Positions 14,520 to 22,526 of a stretch of DNA of 30,597 nucleotides are shown one piece after another; the stretch's first letter is position 1, and the number at the start of each line of letters is the position of its first letter. Position numbers and translations under genes: made by a program. The stretch spans positions 1-30,597 of the forward strand of contig CAZQIC010000049.1 in assembly GCA_964593555.1 (NCBI GenBank). The letters are read 5' to 3'. The notes beneath the pieces were generated by a model. The model searched no databases. It was not told the DNA's origin and was given only the letters and a program-made list of their open reading frames with translations. This DNA comes from CAZQIC01 sp964593555 (GTDB lineage Bacteria; Bacteroidota; Bacteroidia; JAFLBG01).

Positions 14520-16204
14520 TAAAAAACATACAAAAATTGTGTGTCACCTTAAGCTCTGAGCTTGTCGAAGAGTCGAAGCATGTGCTTTGTATATTCCTTA
14601 TCGCCCTATTTCCCCTTTTCTCTCTTGCGCAAAAAGAAAAATCAACCATAGTTGAAACTATAAATGGTAAGAAGTATTATATGCATACTGTTGAAAAGGA
14701 ACAGACGTTGTATAGCATTTCAAAAATTTATGCGACAACGGTAAATGATATTGTTATTGAGAATCCAGAAGCTATTGATGGGATCAAGCCGGGCCAAAAA
14801 TTAAAAATTCCAGTACCTAAAGTCACAACCGCACCAACACCGCCTCAGGTTGTAAAAATATTTACTAAAGAAGATAGCATAAAATATATCCTCGTACATA
14901 TTGAGAAAGGACAGACACTTTATTCATTGTCAAAACAATATTCAGTTAGTACCAATGATATTCAGAAATTAAACCCTGAAATAAAAGATGGTTTAAAAGA
15001 CGGACAAGTGTTGAAGATCCCGCGCAATAAAGCCAATAGCAGTGTAGTTAAAGTTGATTCAGTAAAAACAAACCTTACGCCTGTTGTTGGAGTGCTTGTT
15101 GATACGGTAAAAATTTTGAAAAAGAGCGAATATAATATCGCATTGTTTTTACCTTTTAATCTTTCTTCGGCCGACCAGGTGGATGTGGAAAGTGTTGTGA
15201 AGGGGAATTCGTCTTTGTCTGCAAAGACAGAGGTCGCCATTTCATTTTACCAGGGAGTATCCATGGCGCTGGATAGTCTTAAACACAGAGGATTTAATTG
15301 TAAATTATTTGTGTATGATATTGATGAGAATGACAGCGCTGCGTTGGCGAATATTTTAAAGAAGCCGGAGATGAAACAAATGGACCTGATCATTGGACCT
15401 TTGTATTATTCCAATGTGAAGGATATGGCACGGTTCGCGACTGAAAATAAAATTCACAATGTTTCCCCGCTATCCCAGCTAAATAAAATTTTGTTCAATA
15501 GTCCGTTTACAAGTAAAACTGTTCCATCCACAATTACCCAGGTAGAACAAATGACACAGTATGCGGTTGAGAAGTACAGTAAAGAAAATTTTATACTTGT
15601 TGGAGCAAGAAAGGATGTAGCGTCTTATACTTCGATCAAAAAAATAGTGAACGATAAAAAAGCTAAAGAAGGTAGCGATACAATAAAAATTGCTGCGTCA
15701 TTATCGGCCGCGACTGGCATGTTAACTGCCGGCAAAAAAAACGTGATCTTTTTCCCATCTAATGACCAGGCTTATGTAACTGATTTTATTACCAAGCTTC
15801 ACCATAGTGCTGACAAGTTTGACATTACAGTTTTCGGAATGTCCTCATGGCGCAATTTTGATAATATGGATCCTGAATATTTGGATACCTTACACACTCA
15901 TTCCCCCTCTGTATTTTTTGTGGATTATAAAGACTCCATTACCAAATGTTTTATCAAAAAATACAGAGGCAAATATCTTAGTGATCCGGAGAGTTTTGCG
16001 TTCCAGGGATATGATGTTTCGATGTTTTATTTAGGTCAACTGCACGATAACGGTGCTAATTTTCATTATCACCTTGACGGGATGAAATACTCAGGCTTGC
16101 AAACCAATTTTTCCTTTTATAAAACCGCTGAGGGAAGCGGTTATGATAACAACAAGGTTTATATTCTGAAACAAAAGAACCACCAGCTTTTTAAAGCCGA
16201 TTAA
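14510..16204 (+). CDS. LysM-domain protein fused to a periplasmic-binding (type I PBP) domain
   Basis: The protein has 564 residues from the ATG at 14510. A hydrophobic export segment (about 26-40, ending SLAQ) is followed by two LysM domains (about 58-101, 127-171; each with EKxQTLYSxSKxY and ending LKIP) that bind peptidoglycan. The rest (about 209-556) looks like a type I periplasmic-binding, LivK-like domain: 'YNIALFLPFN', 'MDLIIGPLYYSNVKDMARFA', 'GYDVSMFYLGQL'. The ligand is unknown and there are no transporter genes beside it. The residues before the export segment are encoded by a repeat-like sequence (14541-14582). A GTG at 14582 would give a start without it but leaves no basic n-region. 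It overlaps guaA by 10 nt and ends 1 nt before hemF. Confidence 0.78.
   Translation: MGIIKNIQKLCVTLSSELVEESKHVLCIFLIALFPLFSLAQKEKSTIVETINGKKYYMHTVEKEQTLYSISKIYATTVNDIVIENPEAIDGIKPGQKLKIPVPKVTTAPTPPQVVKIFTKEDSIKYILVHIEKGQTLYSLSKQYSVSTNDIQKLNPEIKDGLKDGQVLKIPRNKANSSVVKVDSVKTNLTPVVGVLVDTVKILKKSEYNIALFLPFNLSSADQVDVESVVKGNSSLSAKTEVAISFYQGVSMALDSLKHRGFNCKLFVYDIDENDSAALANILKKPEMKQMDLIIGPLYYSNVKDMARFATENKIHNVSPLSQLNKILFNSPFTSKTVPSTITQVEQMTQYAVEKYSKENFILVGARKDVASYTSIKKIVNDKKAKEGSDTIKIAASLSAATGMLTAGKKNVIFFPSNDQAYVTDFITKLHHSADKFDITVFGMSSWRNFDNMDPEYLDTLHTHSPSVFFVDYKDSITKCFIKKYRGKYLSDPESFAFQGYDVSMFYLGQLHDNGANFHYHLDGMKYSGLQTNFSFYKTAEGSGYDNNKVYILKQKNHQLFKAD
14541..14582. repeat. Dispersed palindromic repeat inside the LysM gene's 5' coding region
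   Basis: The sequence contains TGTCACC, the palindrome AAGCTC-T-GAGCTT (14551-14563) and GTCGAAGAGTCGAAG. This resembles the 'TTCGACAAGCTCAG...TGACA' repeat widely seen between bacterial genes. It encodes residues VTLSSELVEESKH just before the export segment. Confidence 0.5.
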
Positions 16205-16205
16205 A

Positions 16206-17102
16206 TTGACACCTTCCAAAGAAGAAATAAGTAATTACTTCAGATCGTTACAGGATGAAATTTGTGCATCACTTGAAAAAGCTGATACTGGAGGAAAGTT
16301 CGTGGAAGACAAATGGACAAGAGAGCAGGGTGGAGGCGGAAGAACAAGAGTATTGGAGAATGGGAATGTGATTGAAAAAGGCGCAGTAAATTTTTCTGAG
16401 GTGCATGGTAAACTTTCAGATAAGATGGTAACTGCTCTTGGTGTGGATACTGCTGACTTTTTTGCGACCGGAGTTTCGCTGATACAGCATCCTATAAACC
16501 CTATGGTTCCTATTGTTCACATGAACGTGCGGTATTTTGAACTGGGCAATGGAACGTATTGGTTTGGCGGAGGCATTGATCTTACCCCGCATTACGTTAA
16601 CAAAGATGATGCGAAATTTTTCCATACTTCATTAAAAAATATTTGTGATCAGTTTGACACCTCTTATTATACGACGTTTAAAGAATGGGCAGATAATTAT
16701 TTTTTCATTAAACACCGCAACGAAACACGCGGTATAGGTGGAATGTTTTTTGATAAACTGGCTGAAGACGCAGTGCATACGAAACAAAGTCGTTTTGATT
16801 TTGTGAAAGGTATTGGTAATTCATTTTCTTCTGTGTACACAGCGTTAATGAAAAAAAATAAAAATCTTCCTTATGGTGAGAACGAAAAGCAATGGCAGTT
16901 GTTGCGCCGTGGCCGTTATGTGGAATTTAATTTAGTATATGACCTTGGTACAAAGTTTGGCCTCGAAACCGATGGCCGTATAGAATCTATTTTATTGAGT
17001 CTTCCTAAAACTGCGGGCTGGGAGTATAATGTTGTTCCTAAACAAGGTACTAAGGAGTTTGAGACTGTATTTTTTCTCAAAAAAGGAATTAACTGGATTT
17101 AA
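16206..17102 (+). CDS. hemF: Oxygen-dependent coproporphyrinogen III oxidase
   Basis: The 298-residue protein is full length for HemF. Signatures are WTREQGGGGRTRVLENGNVIEKGAVNFS (about 37-64), HPINPMVPIVHMNVRYFE with conserved H105, 'YWFGGGIDLTPHY' (118-130), and 'RRGRYVEFNLVYDLGTKFGL' followed by 'RIESILLSLP' near the C-terminus. It oxidatively decarboxylates coproporphyrinogen III to protoporphyrinogen IX in haem synthesis, using O2. The start is TTG at 16206, one base after the LysM stop codon (16202-16204). TPSKEEIS then aligns with the usual start of the family, and there is no ATG nearby, so translation is probably coupled to the upstream gene. Confidence 0.93.
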   Translation: MTPSKEEISNYFRSLQDEICASLEKADTGGKFVEDKWTREQGGGGRTRVLENGNVIEKGAVNFSEVHGKLSDKMVTALGVDTADFFATGVSLIQHPINPMVPIVHMNVRYFELGNGTYWFGGGIDLTPHYVNKDDAKFFHTSLKNICDQFDTSYYTTFKEWADNYFFIKHRNETRGIGGMFFDKLAEDAVHTKQSRFDFVKGIGNSFSSVYTALMKKNKNLPYGENEKQWQLLRRGRYVEFNLVYDLGTKFGLETDGRIESILLSLPKTAGWEYNVVPKQGTKEFETVFFLKKGINWI

Positions 17103-17116
17103 TAATGATCTCTTGT

Positions 17117-17163
17117 GTACTTCTCGATACATCCGCGAAAAGCGGATACTCGAAGTGACAAGC
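17117..17163 (-). repeat. Palindromic repeat, family B copy 1
   Basis: Read on the minus strand it is TGTCACTTCGAGT, a stem ATCCGC-TTTTC-GCGGAT, then GTATCGAGAAGTAC. The stem arms are 17131-17136 and 17142-17147. It lies between hemF and the convergent argS, about 45 bp from copy 2, in the opposite orientation. Confidence 0.65.
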
Positions 17164-17206
17164 TTCTAGATGCACCCAAAAATTTCACTCGATTGATATT
17201 GTGCGC

Positions 17207-17250
17207 TGTCAGTTCGAGTTTTTTCCAAAGGAAAAAGTATCGAGAACGTG
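17207..17250 (+). repeat. Palindromic repeat, family B copy 2
   Basis: It reads TGTCAGTTCGAGT, a stem TTTTTCC-AAA-GGAAAAA (17220-17226 with 17230-17236), then GTATCGAGAA. The outer ends match copy 1 (12 of 13 and 10 of 10) while the stem sequence is entirely different but still perfectly paired. On the minus strand it lies downstream of argS and may also help end its transcript. Confidence 0.65.
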
Positions 17251-17293
17251 GGAGGGGCACTAGCTTTCAGCAGAACTCGGTTGTCAAATTGGT

Positions 17294-19093
17294 TTACATT
17301 CTTTCCGGCACCTCTATCCCCAATAAATGCATGGAGTTTTTAATAATATTAGCAGTAGTATGTGATAATGCTAAGCGGAAGTTTTTTATTGTAGTATCCT
17401 CTTCTTTCAAAATCGGAATGTCATGATAAAACTGGTTGTATACTTTTGCCAGCTCATAAGTATAATTGGCTACGTGTGCCGGATTATAAGCTTTTGCCGC
17501 CTCCTTTATAATGGCAGGGTAGTGATACAATAATTTTATTACTTCTTTTTCTTTGGGATCTAACTTAATATTAGTTGATGTATGACCACCTGCATCTGCT
17601 TTACGCAATACAGATTTTATTCTTGCATGAGTGTATTGTATAAATGGTCCGGTATGTCCGTTAAAGTCAATAGACTCTTTAGGATTAAAAAGCATTTTCT
17701 TTTTCGGGTCGACTTTTAAAATAAAATACTTAAGCGCGCCCAGACCGGTTGTTTTAAATAGCTGCTCTGCCTCATCACTATTCATATCAGCAGTCTTTCC
17801 TAATTCAAGCGTAGTGCTTTTTGCTGTGCTTATCATTTCATCGATCAGGTCATCGGCATCAACAACCGTTCCCTCGCGTGATTTCATCTTACCGTCAGGC
17901 AGTTCAACCATTCCGTATGACAAGTGATAACATTCTTCGGCCCATTTGTATCCCAGTTTTTTTAAGATTAGGAACAACACTTTAAAATGATAATCCTGTT
18001 CATTACCTACAGTATAAATCAACTGATGTAAATGCGGGTAATCTTTAAAACGTTCAATTGCGGTTCCAATATCCTGCGTAATGTATACAGATGTTCCATC
18101 GGCACGCAGTATAACTTTTTCATCCAATCCATCTGCTGTTAAATCTATCCATACAGAACCATCTGGTTTTTTAAAAAACGCTTTTTTTGCAAGACCTTCT
18201 TCAACAATTTTTTTGCCGAGTAAATAAGTATCACTCTCGTAATAGGTTTTGTCAAATGTAATTCCGATTGAAGCATAGGTTTCTGCAAATCCTTTGTATA
18301 CCCAGCTGTTCATTGTTTTCCAAAGATTCATTACTTCTTTATCACTTGCTTCCCATTTACGAAGCATGTCCTGCACCTCTTTCATCAATGAAGAATTTTT
18401 TTCTGCTTCTTCCTTGGTGTTGCCTTTATCAATAAGCGATTTAATTTCTTCCTTGTAATGCTTGTCAAACTCCACATAATATTTCCCGACCAGTTTGTCG
18501 CCCTTCATTCCTGTTGAATCAGGTGTTTCACCATTGCCCCATTTTTCCCATGCGAGCATTGATTTACAAATGTGTACGCCGCGGTCGTTTACCAGGTTGG
18601 TTTTAGTAACAAGATAGCCCGCAGCTTTTAAAATTTCGGAAACACTATGTCCCAATAAATTATTTCGCACATGGCCAAGATGTAATGGCTTATTGGTATT
18701 GGGTGAAGAATACTCTACCATAATATTTTTCGAATCTCTGTCGGCCTTCACTGTTCCGTAATGACTATCGTTATGTATGCTGTTAAAAAAATCACACCAG
18801 TACTCATCGGCAATAACAATATTCAAAAAGCCTTTGGCTACATTAAAGCTTTTTACTTCTTTAGTGTCTTTCATTAAATAATTACCGAGTTCTGCAGCTA
18901 GTAATTCCGGTGTCATAGAAGGAATAATTTCTTTAACCGGTTTTAAAAATGGAAATACGTTAATAGTTATATCACCTTCAAAATCTTTTACGGTTTTCTG
19001 AAAACTTAATTTGTAAGTCTCAATGGTCAACGAAAATATGTTGTTAAAGGCTAAGCTTATTTTAACGCGAAGTATGTTCTCTATGCTATTCAT
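17294..19093 (-). CDS. argS: Arginyl-tRNA synthetase
   Basis: The 599-residue protein is a class Ia synthetase. It shows an N-terminal tRNA-binding domain, the HIGH-type motif HLGH (138-141) in 'SSPNTNKPLHLGHVRNNLLG', a KMSK-type loop 'GKMKSREGTVV' near residue 396, and a helical DALR anticodon-binding domain ending in 'LLGIEVPERM', the standard ArgS C-terminus. It charges tRNA-Arg with arginine. It lies 3 nt downstream of the arginase gene on the same strand, so the two are almost certainly co-transcribed. The gene converges on hemF, with two inverted palindromic repeats in the gap. Confidence 0.95.
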   Translation of the reverse strand: MNSIENILRVKISLAFNNIFSLTIETYKLSFQKTVKDFEGDITINVFPFLKPVKEIIPSMTPELLAAELGNYLMKDTKEVKSFNVAKGFLNIVIADEYWCDFFNSIHNDSHYGTVKADRDSKNIMVEYSSPNTNKPLHLGHVRNNLLGHSVSEILKAAGYLVTKTNLVNDRGVHICKSMLAWEKWGNGETPDSTGMKGDKLVGKYYVEFDKHYKEEIKSLIDKGNTKEEAEKNSSLMKEVQDMLRKWEASDKEVMNLWKTMNSWVYKGFAETYASIGITFDKTYYESDTYLLGKKIVEEGLAKKAFFKKPDGSVWIDLTADGLDEKVILRADGTSVYITQDIGTAIERFKDYPHLHQLIYTVGNEQDYHFKVLFLILKKLGYKWAEECYHLSYGMVELPDGKMKSREGTVVDADDLIDEMISTAKSTTLELGKTADMNSDEAEQLFKTTGLGALKYFILKVDPKKKMLFNPKESIDFNGHTGPFIQYTHARIKSVLRKADAGGHTSTNIKLDPKEKEVIKLLYHYPAIIKEAAKAYNPAHVANYTYELAKVYNQFYHDIPILKEEDTTIKNFRLALSHTTANIIKNSMHLLGIEVPERM

Positions 19094-19096
19094 GTT

Positions 19097-20050
19097 TTAA
19101 AAATCATTAGTCAAACGGTTAGTTGCCTTCAGTAAAACTTCAAAAGCATTTTCCGCCATGATGTTTTCTTTGTCGAGTGTAGGGTTTATTTCCACAATTT
19201 CAAAGCAACATATTTTTTTGTTACGTAATAAATAATAAATAAAATTTCCAGCTTCCTTTTCAGTAATTCCATTTGGGGTAGGTGTTCCGGTTCCTTTGGA
19301 TATAGAAGGATCCATACTATCCACATCAAATGAAACGTGAATAAAGTCACATTGTTCCAGTGCATATAAGGCTTCAATAGATATTCTTTCTACTCCCTTT
19401 TTGCGCATTTCACTTACCGTAAACACCTTTACTTTCTTGCTTTTAATCAAATGATCTTCCTGCGGTTCAGTATCACGTAGGGTAACCAGCACAAGGTCCT
19501 CGTACATTATTTTAGGTGATGGACTTCCTATATTCTTCAGTTTGTTCCAGTACTTTACAGTCTCTTCATCTGGGTTATTGATTTGCTTTTCCTTATTGTC
19601 TTCTCCCAATAGAGCCGCAAGAGGCATGCCATGCATATTACCGGAGGGGGTAGTATAAGGCGAATGCATATCAGCATGAGCATCTATCCATATTACCCCA
19701 ATACGTTTGCCTGGGTAAGCTGCCTTTATCCCGGAAATGGTCCCAATAGAGGAACTATGATCACCTGAAATGATAATTGGGAAGGCATTATCGTTTACTA
19801 CGGTAGACTTTACTTTAGAACATATCTCCTGATTAAGCTCATTAATATGTTTGATCCGTTTGGCATAGTCATTCTTAACAGGTTCCAGTAAATGCTGGTA
19901 TTGCTCTTGTATCTCTATAGAAGGATATTTCTTAAAATAGGAACTTCCAAAGTCAAGAGAAGCTATTTTAACAGCATCAACCGCCATACTTGCCCCCCTT
20001 GTTCCGGCGCCAAGCTCAGATTTAATCTCTATAAGTTGAATCTTTTTCAC
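19097..20050 (-). CDS. rocF: Arginase (ureohydrolase family)
   Basis: The 317-residue protein is a ureohydrolase with all expected manganese ligands in view: H98 (SGDHSS), D123, H125 and D127 (IDAHADMH), and D242 and D244 (SFDVDSMDP). The 'SGNMHGMPLA' segment (136-145) after the DAHADMH motif is the arginase-type substrate loop rather than the agmatinase form. It would hydrolyse arginine to ornithine and urea. The start is GTG at 20050: the in-frame stop lies seven codons upstream and there is no ATG before the conserved 'IEIKSELGAGTRGA'. It is the first gene of the arginase-argS pair and diverges from the arginine decarboxylase. Confidence 0.85.
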   Translation of the reverse strand: MKKIQLIEIKSELGAGTRGASMAVDAVKIASLDFGSSYFKKYPSIEIQEQYQHLLEPVKNDYAKRIKHINELNQEICSKVKSTVVNDNAFPIIISGDHSSSIGTISGIKAAYPGKRIGVIWIDAHADMHSPYTTPSGNMHGMPLAALLGEDNKEKQINNPDEETVKYWNKLKNIGSPSPKIMYEDLVLVTLRDTEPQEDHLIKSKKVKVFTVSEMRKKGVERISIEALYALEQCDFIHVSFDVDSMDPSISKGTGTPTPNGITEKEAGNFIYYLLRNKKICCFEIVEINPTLDKENIMAENAFEVLLKATNRLTNDF

Positions 20051-20078
20051 GCGTTTTATCTTTAAACTCTATTTGTCA

Positions 20079-20135
20079 CATGGAATACGCCATATTTTAA
20101 AATTGTAAACTCTTTAAGTATATGGCAATTTCATG
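20079..20135. repeat. Palindromic intergenic repeat, family A copy 2
   Basis: The left end CATGGAATACGCCATATT (20079-20096) and right end ATATGGCAATTTCATG (20120-20135) match copy 1 at 2804-2864 in 16 of 18 and 15 of 16 positions. The centre here is A/T-rich (TTTAAA paired with TTTAAG) instead of the TTCGG/CCGAA stem. It lies in the arginase/arginine decarboxylase divergent region. Confidence 0.6.
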
Positions 20136-20181
20136 CATCTAAATCAATCAAATATTCCACTAATTATTAAAGTAAGTTACT

Positions 20182-20189
20182 TACTTTTG
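20182..20189 (+). promoter_or_regulatory. Putative -7 box of the arginine decarboxylase gene
   Basis: TACTTTTG matches TAnnTTTG exactly and ends 21 nt before the ATG at 20211. This supports that ATG over the in-frame ATG at 20133, which lies upstream of the box and inside a repeat. No good -33 element was seen. Confidence 0.4.
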
Positions 20190-20210
20190 TATGTCTATAA
20201 TTCACTTGTA

Positions 20211-21608
20211 ATGAAAAATACCTATCAAGACCTAATTGAGCAAACTTTTAACTTTCCTCAGGACGGTTTTCGCATTGTTGAAAATGAACTTTATTTTCAC
20301 GATATCCCACTTATGGATATTATTGAACAATACGGAACACCATTAAAAATAACCTATTTGCCAAAAATTACCTCCCAGATACAAAGAGCAAAAAAAATAT
20401 TCCAGGTGGCAATGGCTAAAGCCGATTACAAAGGTAGTTATACTTATTGCTATTGTACAAAAAGTTCGCATTTTTCATATGTTCTGGATGAAGTGCTTAA
20501 GAACGATGCGCATATAGAGACATCATCTGCTTTTGATATACAAATAGTAAAAGATTTATATAAAGATAAAAAGATCACAAAGGACCTACAGATCATTTGT
20601 AATGGATATAAGAGGCCGCTTTACAAGCAATATGTAACTGAGTTAATTAACGATGGATTTCAAAACGTGATACCCGTATTGGATGGGATGGATGAAATTG
20701 ATTACTACAGCAAGCATGTAAAGAACAAATGTAAGTTGGGTATACGTATTGCTTCTGAAGAAGAACCCACGTTTGAGTTCTATACATCCCGCTTGGGTAT
20801 ACGTTATAAAGACATAACAAATTTTTATAAAGAGAAGATTCAGAACAATCCAAAGTTGGAATTGAAGATGCTTCACTTCTTCATTAATACTGGTATTAAA
20901 GACTCTATATACTATTGGTCGGAGCTGGCTAAGTGTCTTAATGTATACCTGGAGTTGAAGAAGATATGTCCCCATTTGGATTCATTGAACATAGGCGGCG
21001 GACTTCCAATTAAGACTTCTTTGGGGTTTGAGTTCGATTATGAATACATTATTGAAGAGGTTATATCACAGATAAAGAGCTTTTGTAAACAGAACAAGAT
21101 CAAAGAACCTAATATTTATACCGAGTTTGGCTCTTTTACAGTAGCTGAAAGCGGCGCTTCCTTGTATTCAGTTTTAAGTAAAAAGCTGCAGAATGACCGA
21201 GAGCTTTGGTACATGATTGACAGTTCCTTCATAACTACATTGCCCGACACATGGGGTATTAACCAGCGTTTTATAATGCTAGCAGTTAATAAATGGGATA
21301 AGGAATATCAGCGTGTGAACCTTGGGGGATTGACCTGTGATAGTCTTGATTACTATAATGCAGAAGCGCATGCCAACCATATATTTTTGCCTGTTATGGA
21401 AGACAATGAAAAAGAACCATTGTATATAGGTTTCTTTCATACAGGTGCATATCAGGAATCTTTGGCTGGCTATGGTGGTATACAACATTGCCTCATACCA
21501 GCCCCTAAACATGTGCTTATTGATAGAGATGAAGATGGTGAAATTGTAACCAAACTTTTTGCGAAGGAACAAAGTTATAAATCCATGCTAAAAACATTGG
21601 GTTATTAG
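20211..21608 (+). CDS. speA: PLP-dependent arginine decarboxylase (fold type III)
   Basis: The protein has 465 residues from the ATG at 20211 (MKNTYQDLIEQTFNFP...). The same frame is open from 20133, but the extra 26 residues are unlike the family and their first codon lies in a palindromic repeat. The PLP lysine is K84 in YCYCTKSSHF. Further signatures are 'LGIRIASEEEP', 'LNIGGGLPIK' (the glycine-rich phosphate loop), 'IYTEFGSFTVAESGA', and 'LGGLTCDSLDYY' with the Cys-Asp pair of the basic amino-acid decarboxylases. I recall this form as the Bacteroidota biosynthetic arginine decarboxylase, which makes agmatine for polyamine synthesis. Ornithine or lysine is a less likely substrate. It diverges from arginase and argS, which use the same amino acid. 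Confidence 0.82.
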   Translation: MKNTYQDLIEQTFNFPQDGFRIVENELYFHDIPLMDIIEQYGTPLKITYLPKITSQIQRAKKIFQVAMAKADYKGSYTYCYCTKSSHFSYVLDEVLKNDAHIETSSAFDIQIVKDLYKDKKITKDLQIICNGYKRPLYKQYVTELINDGFQNVIPVLDGMDEIDYYSKHVKNKCKLGIRIASEEEPTFEFYTSRLGIRYKDITNFYKEKIQNNPKLELKMLHFFINTGIKDSIYYWSELAKCLNVYLELKKICPHLDSLNIGGGLPIKTSLGFEFDYEYIIEEVISQIKSFCKQNKIKEPNIYTEFGSFTVAESGASLYSVLSKKLQNDRELWYMIDSSFITTLPDTWGINQRFIMLAVNKWDKEYQRVNLGGLTCDSLDYYNAEAHANHIFLPVMEDNEKEPLYIGFFHTGAYQESLAGYGGIQHCLIPAPKHVLIDRDEDGEIVTKLFAKEQSYKSMLKTLGY

Positions 21609-21730
21609 GTGCGGATTCCTTTTCGTTGAGGCACTCGAAACGAACAAATGGTTAAAATGTTTTACAGGGCTATTGAATTTGTGTTTTTTATCGTAGCTAA
21701 GATTTTAGTTCAACATAATATTTCCCTCTT

Positions 21731-22402
21731 ATGTTAAAGCAAATCCTTTTTTATTTATGTTGTATTACGCTATTGTTTTGCGGCTGCAATAACAATGAAA
21801 AGGGGTTACTCAGCGAGGGCGTTATTAATTACGAAGTAACACTAATCAATAAAGATTATTATATGGCTTATGCAGCGCCTTCTGCAATGACATTTGAATT
21901 TAAAGATTCAAAATGCAAAGGTGTAATTAATGCAGGGCCGGGAGGAATAGTTACAAGTATTTTTATTTCTGATCCGGAAAGGAAAATATTTGCTCAATTA
22001 TTTGAAATGGGTAATAAAAAATATGTGCATTCATATGATGAGAGAGAAATGCAGAAAGAGAATGAAATTTTTCCTCCACATACCGTAAAATCTACAAATG
22101 AAACAAAAGTAATAGCTGGATGTAAATGCAAAAAAGTGGTTTATGATTTTAAGGACGAATCTATGCCGGATTTTGATGTTTATTATACAAATGACCTGGC
22201 CGTTAAATCACCCAATTGGGCTTCGCCCTTTAAGGACGTTGATGGGGTTTTAATGGAATACCAGGTAAATAAATATGGATTAATACTCCGGTTTACGGCA
22301 AAAACTATGAATCATGTGAAAGTAGAATCGTCTAATTTTGAAATTCCAGAGGATCATAAGATAGTTACGCTTGAATACCTGGAAGGTCTTTTTCCTCATT
22401 AA
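21731..22402 (+). CDS. Lipoprotein of unknown function, paralogue 1
   Basis: The 223-residue protein has a lipoprotein signal peptide with lipid-acceptor Cys at about residue 19 (LLFCGC-NNN). The mature part begins with LLSEGVINYEV and repeats the pattern of its neighbour at 22527. Shared blocks are MTFEFKDSKCKG, SDPERK, VIAGCKCKKVVYDFKD, VYYTNDL, PNWASPF, GVLMEYQV and LRFTAK. These short beta-rich blocks recall DUF4412-like exported proteins, but I cannot assign a function. A hairpin (TTCGTT 21622-21627, AACGAA 21639-21644) separates it from the decarboxylase gene. It forms a tandem pair with the next gene, 124 bp away. Confidence 0.65.
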   Translation: MLKQILFYLCCITLLFCGCNNNEKGLLSEGVINYEVTLINKDYYMAYAAPSAMTFEFKDSKCKGVINAGPGGIVTSIFISDPERKIFAQLFEMGNKKYVHSYDEREMQKENEIFPPHTVKSTNETKVIAGCKCKKVVYDFKDESMPDFDVYYTNDLAVKSPNWASPFKDVDGVLMEYQVNKYGLILRFTAKTMNHVKVESSNFEIPEDHKIVTLEYLEGLFPH

Positions 22403-22483
22403 AAAACCCTTTGATTTTTTAAAATACCACATTTGTTGAAAAGGTTTGGTTTTGGCATATGTAAGAATTTGCCTTTTTTTTCG

Positions 22484-22491
22484 TATATTTG
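22484..22491 (+). promoter_or_regulatory. Putative -7 box of the second lipoprotein gene
   Basis: TATATTTG is an exact match to the Bacteroidota -7 consensus TAnnTTTG. It lies 35 nt before the ATG at 22527 and after the stop of the first paralogue, which suggests the two copies are transcribed separately. No TTG sits at the standard spacing upstream. Confidence 0.45.
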
Positions 22492-22526
22492 CAAGTCATT
22501 TTAACGATTTTACATATTAAATTTTA

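Noticed and set aside
17115..17426. 103-codon plus-strand frame between hemF and argS
   Set aside because: It is made of two palindromic repeats and the antisense of the argS 3' end.
20133..20210. N-terminal extension of the arginine decarboxylase
   Set aside because: The first ATG is inside a palindromic repeat, a -7 box lies within the extension and the family starts at MKNTYQ.
21622..21644. Hairpin TTCGTT/AACGAA after the arginine decarboxylase gene
   Set aside because: Only a 6-bp stem with an 11-nt loop and no T run; too weak to call a terminator.
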